64,000 bases of DNA from Phenylobacterium sp. LH3H17 (lineage in GTDB: Bacteria; Pseudomonadota; Alphaproteobacteria; Caulobacterales; Caulobacteraceae). Where the stretch lies: positions 3,167,001 to 3,231,000 of the forward strand of contig NZ_CP101283.1 of assembly GCF_024298925.1 (NCBI RefSeq), in the 5' to 3' direction. The notes below the pieces were generated by a model. The model saw nothing but the letters and a program-made list of their open reading frames with translations, did no database searches and was not told the origin of the DNA. The position numbers were made by a program, and so were the translations under genes. This document shows positions 58,502-64,000 of this stretch, piece by piece. Each line of letters starts with the position of its first letter. Position 1 is the first letter of the stretch.

Positions 58502-60292
58502 ATGTCCGGTTCAAAGACGGTCCGTAGGGTATCCTTCATCGCATTGGCGGCCTTGACCGCCGCCGGGGCGCCGCCGGCGCCCAGCATCGCACAGAGCGCC
58601 TATCGCGACGGTTCGCCGACCCCGGCGGCCTGCGAGGCCCTGGGTTTCTCCACGGTCGCCGAGCGTGACGACTATCGAGGCGCCGCACGGGTCGGCATCC
58701 CGCCGCCGCCCCCGCCACCGCCGCAAGTCCAGCCGCGCGGGCGGGCTGCCGACGCCGCGGCGGGGGTCCACAAACGCATTGAGGAGCTGGCCGTAACCGG
58801 TCAGTCCGTGCGTCCCGCCGCGCCGTCGATGTATGCGCCGCCGCCTGCGATCATGCGCCAGCGGGTGGAGACCGAACGCTATCCCAGCGCCCAGGCCAAC
58901 CCGATCCGGCGGGTGGCCGACGAGCCGGTCTCCACCTTCTCGGTCGATGTCGACACCGCCGCCTACGCCAATGTCCGCCGCTTCTTGAACGACGGCCGAC
59001 GGCCGCCCGCCGACGCCGTGCGGGTCGAGGAGCTGGTGAACTATTTTGACTACGGCTACGTCGCGCCCAACGACCGGGCCACGCCCTTCCGCCCCTTCGT
59101 GGCGGTGACCCCCTCACCCTGGTCGGCGCAGCGCGAGATCATGCATATCGGCCTGCAGGGCTATGAGCCGCCGCGGGCCGCCCAGCCGCCGCTCAACCTG
59201 GTCTTCCTGATCGACACCTCCGGCTCCATGAGCTCGGAGGACCGGCTGCCCTTGGCCCGCAAGAGCCTCGGCCTGCTGATCGACCAGCTGCGGCCCCAGG
59301 ATCGCGTGGCCATGGTCGCCTATGCCGGCTCGGCCGGGGCGGTGCTTGCCCCCACCGATGGCCGCCAGAAGCTGAAGATGCGCTGCGCGCTGGAAGCCCT
59401 TCACTCCGGCGGTTCGACGGCTGGCGGGGCGGGCCTGGCGCTCGCCTATGACCTGGCTCGCCAGAACTTCGATCCCAAGGCGGTCAACCGGGTGATCCTG
59501 GTCACCGACGGCGACTTCAATGTCGGCGTGGCCGACCCCGCCAAGCTGAAGGATTTCGTGGCCGAGCAGCGCAAGACCGGGGTCTACCTCTCGGTCTACG
59601 GCTATGGCCGCGGCAACTACAACGACGCGATGATGCAGACCCTGGCGCAGAACGGCAACGGGACGGCGGCCTATGTCGACACCCTCAACGAGGCGCGCCG
59701 ACTGTTCCGCGACGACTTCACCGCCTCGCTGTTCCCCATCGCCGACGACGTGAAGATCCAGGTGGAGTTCAATCCGGCCCGGGTCAGCGAATATCGACTG
59801 ATTGGCTACGAGACCCGGATGCTGGCGCGCGAGGACTTCAATAACGACCGGGTGGACGCCGGCGAGGTCGGGAGCGGCGCCTCTGTCACCGCCCTCTACG
59901 AGATCACGCCGACCGGCGCGGCGCCCTCCAGCGATCCCTTGCGCTATGGCCGCCGACCCACCCCGGCCCCCGCGCCGGCCGGCGAGCTCGCATTCCTCAA
60001 GGTGCGCTACAAACTGCCGGGCGAGCGGACCTCCCGCCTGATCGAACGACCCATCGGCGCCGCCGACGTCTACCCCAACGTGGCCTCCGCGCCCGAACCG
60101 GCGCGCTGGGCGCTGGCGGTGGCCGGCTTCGGCCAGAAGCTACGCGGCGATCCGCGGATCGACGAGCGTTTCGGCTGGCCCCAGGTGGCCGCACTGGCCC
60201 AGGGCGCGCGCGGCGAGGACCCCTTCGGCCTGCGCGCCGAGTTCGTCCAGCTGGTCCGCAACGCCGAGGGCGCGCGATCCCTGAACGAGTAA
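58502..60292 (+). CDS. exported von Willebrand factor A-domain protein (YfbK-like)
   Basis: The 596-residue protein has a signal peptide (about 1-30) and a Pro-rich region (PPPPPPPPQVQPRG, about 67-80). A vWF-N-terminal-like domain follows (about 140-220, VSTFSVDVDTAAYANVRRFLNDGRRPP), then a VWA domain with the MIDAS motif LIDTSGSMSSEDRL (about 238-251) and VTDGDFNVG (about 335), and a C-terminal DUF3520-type domain. The set matches YfbK-like proteins, which are exported and have unknown binding partners. ATG 58502 follows AGGAGCTTGGAAGACC. Confidence 0.92.
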   Translation: MSGSKTVRRVSFIALAALTAAGAPPAPSIAQSAYRDGSPTPAACEALGFSTVAERDDYRGAARVGIPPPPPPPPQVQPRGRAADAAAGVHKRIEELAVTGQSVRPAAPSMYAPPPAIMRQRVETERYPSAQANPIRRVADEPVSTFSVDVDTAAYANVRRFLNDGRRPPADAVRVEELVNYFDYGYVAPNDRATPFRPFVAVTPSPWSAQREIMHIGLQGYEPPRAAQPPLNLVFLIDTSGSMSSEDRLPLARKSLGLLIDQLRPQDRVAMVAYAGSAGAVLAPTDGRQKLKMRCALEALHSGGSTAGGAGLALAYDLARQNFDPKAVNRVILVTDGDFNVGVADPAKLKDFVAEQRKTGVYLSVYGYGRGNYNDAMMQTLAQNGNGTAAYVDTLNEARRLFRDDFTASLFPIADDVKIQVEFNPARVSEYRLIGYETRMLAREDFNNDRVDAGEVGSGASVTALYEITPTGAAPSSDPLRYGRRPTPAPAPAGELAFLKVRYKLPGERTSRLIERPIGAADVYPNVASAPEPARWALAVAGFGQKLRGDPRIDERFGWPQVAALAQGARGEDPFGLRAEFVQLVRNAEGARSLNE

Positions 60293-60424
60293 CCCTCTCG
60301 CCGGGGGGCCGCCATCACCTCGCTAGGCGGTCGAGCTCCCTCTCGGATGACGAAGCGGTGATCGGAAGCTTGGCAACCAATAGCGGCCCTCTCAAGTTGT
60401 GTAGGGAGCCCCAGGAGCACGTCC

Positions 60425-60850
60425 ATGAAAGTCAGCGAAATCATGTCCCGCGATGTACAGATCGCGCGGCCGCAGGATTCCATCCAGTCCGTGGCTAAGC
60501 GAATGCGGGAGATCGACGCTGGCTCCATGCCGATCTGCGACGGCGAGCGGCTGCATGGGATGGTCACCGACCGCGACATCGCCATCCGCGCCGTGGCTGA
60601 GGGCCGCAGCTTCGAGAGCCCGGTCTCCGACATTATGACCGCCGAGGTCGAATGCGTGTTCGAGGACGACGACGCCAGGGAGGCCGCGGGCCGGATGGCC
60701 AGCGCCCAGATCCGCCGCCTGCCCGTGCTGAACCGCGAGACGAACCGCTTGGTGGGCATTCTGGCCCTGGGAGACATCGCCGGCCGGGTGAAGGACTCGA
60801 CGGCGGGCCAGACTCTCGAAGAAATCAGCGAACAAACTCGTCCGATCTGA
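60425..60850 (+). CDS. CBS-domain-pair protein
   Basis: The 141-residue protein is two CBS domains: VSEIMSRDVQIARPQDSIQSVAKRMREIDAGSMPICDGERLHGMVTDRDIAIRAVAEG (about 2-62) and VSDIMTAEVECVFEDDDAREAAGRMASAQIRRLPVLNRETNRLVGILALGDIAG (about 66-122). Stand-alone CBS pairs bind adenine nucleotides and often act in stress or energy sensing. CAGGAGCACGTCC precedes the ATG. No target is adjacent. Confidence 0.93.
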   Translation: MKVSEIMSRDVQIARPQDSIQSVAKRMREIDAGSMPICDGERLHGMVTDRDIAIRAVAEGRSFESPVSDIMTAEVECVFEDDDAREAAGRMASAQIRRLPVLNRETNRLVGILALGDIAGRVKDSTAGQTLEEISEQTRPI

Positions 60851-60935
60851 TAATCTGGAGTCAGGGACGGCGAGGCCGAACCAATCGCCCCGCCGTTCGT
60901 TGCATTGAAGAAGACAGTGCAGAAAGAGGGCGCGG

Positions 60936-62156
60936 GTGTTTGACGTCACCGATTCCCACACCGAGAACCTGATCCGCTTGAACCCGTCCGACGCGCCCCA
61001 TTTCGGCGCCCCCGGCCGCGTCGGATTCCACCTGATCGACACAACCATGATGTACGCTCCCCGCTCGGGCGGGGTGAAGCGCTACCTGCATCAGAAACGA
61101 GCCTGGCTCGCCAAGCGGCGACCGGACATCAGCCACACCCTGGTGGTGCCGGGCGCCACGACCGGGCTCGACGGCCACGGCATCGTGACCGTGGCCGCCG
61201 CCCGCCTGCCGTTCGGCGACGGCTACCGCATGCCCGCCTCCATGGCCAAGTGGGAGACGGTGATCCGGATGCTGGAGCCGGACATCATCGAGGCCGGCGA
61301 CATTTTCGTGCCCGGCCACGCCGCGCTGGAAGCCGGCGAGGCGCTGAGCATCCCCGTGGTCGGCTTCTGTCACACCGACGCCGCGGCCCTGGCCGCCATC
61401 CATTTCGGCGACTGGGCCGAGGCCCCGGCCATGAAGCGCTGGGCGGCGACCTATCAGCGCTTCGACCGGGTGGTGGCCCCCAGCCGCCACATCGCCGCGC
61501 GCCTTGCCGAGGCGGGGGTCGAGAAGGTCAGCGTCCAGCTCCTGGGCGTCGACACCGAGCTGTTCCATCCCGCCCGCGCCGACCGCGCCAAGCTCCTGAA
61601 GCGCCTGGGCCTGAAGTCCGACGCCCGGCTGCTGGTCTTCGCCGGCCGCCCGGCCCGTGAGAAGAACATCGAGAGCCTGATCTGCGCCGTGGAGCGGCTT
61701 GGCGAGCCCTATCACCTGCTGCTGATCGGCGCCGGCAAGGACGCCCACTATTCGCCCCGGGTGATCCCCCTGGACTATGAGCGAGATCCGGCCGCCCTGG
61801 CCGGGGTCATCGCCAGTTGCGACGCCCTGGTCCACGCCAACGAGAACGAGCCCTTCGGCCTGGTGGTGCTGGAGGCCCTGTCCGCCGGCCTGCCGGTGGT
61901 CGGGCCGTCGCGCGGCGGCATCGCCGAACTCATCGACGAGAGCGTCGGCCAGCAGGCGCGCAGCGTCGATCCGGCTGGCATGGCCGAGGCGATCGAGGCC
62001 CTGTTCGAACGCGACCTCGGCCCGGTGAAGGCCGCGGCCCGCCGCCGCGCTGAGCAGCGCCATAGCTGGGACAACACCTTCGAGGGTCTGACCCGGATTT
62101 ATGGCGAACTTGTCGCCGGCCGCTCGTCCGACGCCCCGGTGGCCTTGCGGGCCTAG
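60936..62156 (+). CDS. GT4-family glycosyltransferase
   Basis: This 406-residue GT-B fold enzyme has an N-terminal acceptor domain, GVKRYLHQKRAWLAKRRPDISHTLVVPGA (about 45-75), and a linker with VVAPSRHIAARLAEAGVEKVSVQLLGVDTELFHP. The C-terminal nucleotide-sugar domain has VFAGRPAREKNIESLICAV and the EX7E motif NENEPFGLVVLEALSAGLPVVG (about 303-325). It would add a sugar to a lipid or polysaccharide acceptor; it resembles SqdX/PimB-like enzymes. The start is GTG 60936 (GTGTTTGACGTC), with a purine-rich AGAAAGAGGG upstream. The stop overlaps the convergent acyl-CoA dehydrogenase by 4 bases. Confidence 0.88.
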   Translation: MFDVTDSHTENLIRLNPSDAPHFGAPGRVGFHLIDTTMMYAPRSGGVKRYLHQKRAWLAKRRPDISHTLVVPGATTGLDGHGIVTVAAARLPFGDGYRMPASMAKWETVIRMLEPDIIEAGDIFVPGHAALEAGEALSIPVVGFCHTDAAALAAIHFGDWAEAPAMKRWAATYQRFDRVVAPSRHIAARLAEAGVEKVSVQLLGVDTELFHPARADRAKLLKRLGLKSDARLLVFAGRPAREKNIESLICAVERLGEPYHLLLIGAGKDAHYSPRVIPLDYERDPAALAGVIASCDALVHANENEPFGLVVLEALSAGLPVVGPSRGGIAELIDESVGQQARSVDPAGMAEAIEALFERDLGPVKAAARRRAEQRHSWDNTFEGLTRIYGELVAGRSSDAPVALRA

Positions 62157-63382
62157 CGCCCGGTCGGCATGTCCTTGAACGGGATGTCCTTGTCGACCCG
62201 GATGTCGCCGGGCAGGCCCAGCACGCGCTCGGCGATGATATTGCGCAGGATCTCATCGGTGCCGCCGGCGATCCGCAGACCCGGAGCGAACATCACCGAG
62301 GACTGGAAACCGCCGTGCAGCGGAGCCAGGTCCGAGTCGTTGATGATCCCGAACTGATCCAGCATCTCGACCGCCGCGTTGCCCAGATCCTGCATCTGGA
62401 CCGCCGAGATGATCTTGCCGATCGAGCTCTCCGGACCGGGAGTCTGACCGCGCGACAGGGCGGTCATGGTCCGGTTGCGGGTGTGTTTCAGCCCCTCGGC
62501 CTGGACATACCAGTCAGCCAGCTTCTCGCGGAGCGCGCTGTCCTTCAGCGCCGACTGGCCATCGAGGCCCGGCGTGTCGCGCGCCGTCTCCAGGAACTGA
62601 GACCAACCGGCGCCGGTCGCCCCACCGACCGCCAGCCGCTCGTTCATCAGGGTGACCAGGCTGACCTTCCAGCCCTCGCCGACAGCGCCCAGCCGCTGGC
62701 TGTCCTTGACCCGCACGTCGGTGAAGAACACCTCGTTGAACCCCGAGCCGCCCGACATCTGGTGGATCGGCTTCACCTCGATCCCCGGGTCCTTCATGTC
62801 GATCCAGAACATGGTCAGGCCCTTGTGCTTGGGCGCTTCCGGATCGGTCCTGACGATGACGATGCCGTAGTCGGAGAACTGGGCGCCGGTCGTCCACACC
62901 TTTTGGCCCGAGATGAGCCAGTCGCCGGAACCGTCGTCGGCCTTCACCGCCTTGGTCCGCGCGGCTGCCACGTCCGAGCCGCCAGAGGGTTCGGAGAACA
63001 ACTGGCACCAGATCTCCTCGCCGCGGATGGCGGGCCCGGCGAAGCGGTCCTTCGTCCCCTGGTCCGCGAAGTTCATCACGGTCGGCACGCACATGCCCAG
63101 GCCGATCTGGAACGGGTTGGGCGGGATCGGATACTTGGCCTCCTCCTGCCCGAAGATCACGTTCTGCAGCGGATTGCCGCCCTGGCCGCCCCATTCCTTG
63201 GGCCAGGTGATGCAGGCATAGCCGGCGGCGGCCTTCTTGGCCTGCCAGGCCTTGGAAGCGTCCATCGAGTCGCCGCCGCCCTCGGGGTCGGCGCTGACAT
63301 GCTGCTTGGGGGCGTTGGCCTCCAGCCAGGTGCGGACCTGGGCTCGGTAGGCGGCTTCTTCGGGGGTGTCGTTGAAGTCCAT
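62153..63382 (-). CDS. acyl-CoA dehydrogenase
   Basis: The 409-residue flavoenzyme has a helical N-terminal domain, CQLFSEPSGGSDVAAARTKAV (about 137-157) and ISGQKVWTTGAQFSDYGIVIVRTD (FAD contact, about 168-192). It also has GSGFNEVFFTDVRV (about 235), and the C-terminal GGTDEILRNIIAERVLGLPGD (about 375-395). It belongs to the larger FadE-like group that often comes as a pair of adjacent genes, as in actinobacterial steroid degradation. ATG 63382 gives MDFNDTPEEAAYR. It lies 13 bases downstream of a second acyl-CoA dehydrogenase gene, so the two probably form a heteromer. Confidence 0.93.
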   Translation of the reverse strand: MDFNDTPEEAAYRAQVRTWLEANAPKQHVSADPEGGGDSMDASKAWQAKKAAAGYACITWPKEWGGQGGNPLQNVIFGQEEAKYPIPPNPFQIGLGMCVPTVMNFADQGTKDRFAGPAIRGEEIWCQLFSEPSGGSDVAAARTKAVKADDGSGDWLISGQKVWTTGAQFSDYGIVIVRTDPEAPKHKGLTMFWIDMKDPGIEVKPIHQMSGGSGFNEVFFTDVRVKDSQRLGAVGEGWKVSLVTLMNERLAVGGATGAGWSQFLETARDTPGLDGQSALKDSALREKLADWYVQAEGLKHTRNRTMTALSRGQTPGPESSIGKIISAVQMQDLGNAAVEMLDQFGIINDSDLAPLHGGFQSSVMFAPGLRIAGGTDEILRNIIAERVLGLPGDIRVDKDIPFKDMPTGR

Positions 63383-63395
63383 GATCCGGTGTCCC

Positions 63396-64000
63396 TTAGG
63401 CGGCCGCGTTGCGACGTTCGAGGTGGCTGACGAGGCGCTCCTTCCAGACCCGCGGCGCACCGGCCACGAGACTGAGCTGGCGCGAGCGGCGGTAGTAGAG
63501 GTGGCAGTCGACCTCCCAGGTGAAGCCGATGCCACCGTGGGTCTGGATGTTCTCCTTGGATCCGAACCAGAAGGCCTCCGAAGCGGCGATCCGCGCGGCG
63601 CTGGCGGCCACCGGCAGCTCCGGCGCGTTGGTGTTGAGCGCCCACGCCCCGTAATAGGAATTGGAGCGGGCGAGCTCGTTCTTGACGTACATGTCGGCGA
63701 GCTTGTGCTTGATGGCCTGGTAGGAGGCGATCACCCGGCCGAAGGCGTAGCGCTCCAGGGCGTATTCCTTGGCCATCTCCAGGCAGCGGTCGGCGCCCCC
63801 CAGCTGCTCGAACGACAGCAGGACCGCGGCCCGGTCGAATACCTGCTCGATCAGTTCCATGCCCTCGCCGGCGTTTCCGACCCGCCGGACCGGCGTGTCC
63901 TTGAAGGTCAGCCTGGCTGCGTCGCGAGTGGGGTCGAGGGTCTTCAAATTCTCGCGGGTCACCGACCCGTCGGTCAGGTCGGCCAGAAACAGGCCAGGCT
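63396..64000 (-). CDS. acyl-CoA dehydrogenase, partial (5' end beyond the window)
   Basis: The frame is open to the right edge (the last codons read PGLFLADLTDGSVTRENLKTL), so about 200 C-terminal residues are seen and the start is outside. The visible part holds the middle strand domain end and the C-terminal helical domain: AAVLLSFEQLGGADRCLEMAKEYALERYAFGRVIASYQAIKHKLADMYV and FGSKENIQTHGGIGFTWEVDCHLYYRRSRQL. It fits the shorter partner of a paired acyl-CoA dehydrogenase. The downstream gene follows after 13 bases on the same strand. Confidence 0.9.
   Translation of the reverse strand, partial: PGLFLADLTDGSVTRENLKTLDPTRDAARLTFKDTPVRRVGNAGEGMELIEQVFDRAAVLLSFEQLGGADRCLEMAKEYALERYAFGRVIASYQAIKHKLADMYVKNELARSNSYYGAWALNTNAPELPVAASAARIAASEAFWFGSKENIQTHGGIGFTWEVDCHLYYRRSRQLSLVAGAPRVWKERLVSHLERRNAAA

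Overview
The window is GC-rich, densely coding chromosomal DNA with alphaproteobacterial features: ATGA/GTGA gene overlaps, methionine synthase split into two genes, an EcfG-type sigma factor, a CsbD protein, DUF3297 and DUF3597 proteins, a PEPxxWA-CTERM protein and a TonB-dependent receptor. Together with CYP153, a second P450, acyl-CoA ligase/dehydrogenases and enoyl-CoA hydratase, this fits a member of the Caulobacteraceae (Phenylobacterium or Caulobacter-like). The genus is inference. No rRNA, tRNA, CRISPR array, insertion sequence or complete prophage was recognised.

Layout. 1-10.9 kb: end of a TonB receptor with a strong terminator, an AAE3/Pcs60-type acyl-CoA synthetase, CYP153, TetR, an ArsR-SRPBCC-GST operon, a divergent LysR/azoreductase pair and several small enzymes. 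10.9-18.5 kb: a MocR-type regulator with a symmetric operator, a second P450, exonuclease III, a lipoprotein, DUF3297 and cysteine synthase. 18.5-26 kb: regulators, three tandem copies of an intergenic repeat, an EcfG-type sigma gene with a candidate autoregulatory promoter, small envelope proteins, a TPR protein and a NYN-domain protein. 26-36 kb: CAP protein, enoyl-CoA hydratase, GlxA-type regulator, hydrolases, an orphan terminase-small-subunit-like protein, a hybrid histidine kinase, an epoxide-hydrolase-like protein, two small zinc-ribbon-like proteins and a PEPxxWA-CTERM protein. 36-41.7 kb: a four-gene methionine operon (ArsR-methyltransferase fusion, metF, metH N-half, metH C-half) in which every junction is a 4-bp overlap; it is preceded by a near-perfect palindrome overlapping a TTGACA promoter element. 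41.7-52.3 kb: hydroxyacid dehydrogenase, MFS exporter, YgiD-type dioxygenase, ettA, a divergent TetR locus with duplicated operators, CsbD, amidase, carbonic anhydrase, dienelactone hydrolase. 52.4-56.3 kb: a five-gene, translationally coupled cluster. 56.3-64 kb: chemoreceptor, VWA protein, CBS protein, GT4 glycosyltransferase and two acyl-CoA dehydrogenases, the last cut by the right edge.

The best candidate for an undescribed system is the 52.4-56.3 kb cluster. It encodes a RibD-type reductase, a haem-oxygenase-like diiron oxidase (HDO) with a complete ligand set, a small Rieske ferredoxin, a CDP-alcohol phosphatidyltransferase and a GTP-cyclohydrolase-II homologue of the URC1 (uracil catabolism) type. 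The gene content suggests a pathway that opens a purine or pyrimidine ring, reduces and oxidises the product, and perhaps attaches it to a phospholipid-type carrier. The product is unknown and this reading is inference.

Seven copies of a roughly 145-bp two-module palindromic repeat, in both orientations, and two copies of a second repeat family occupy intergenic gaps and explain most of the longer non-coding stretches.
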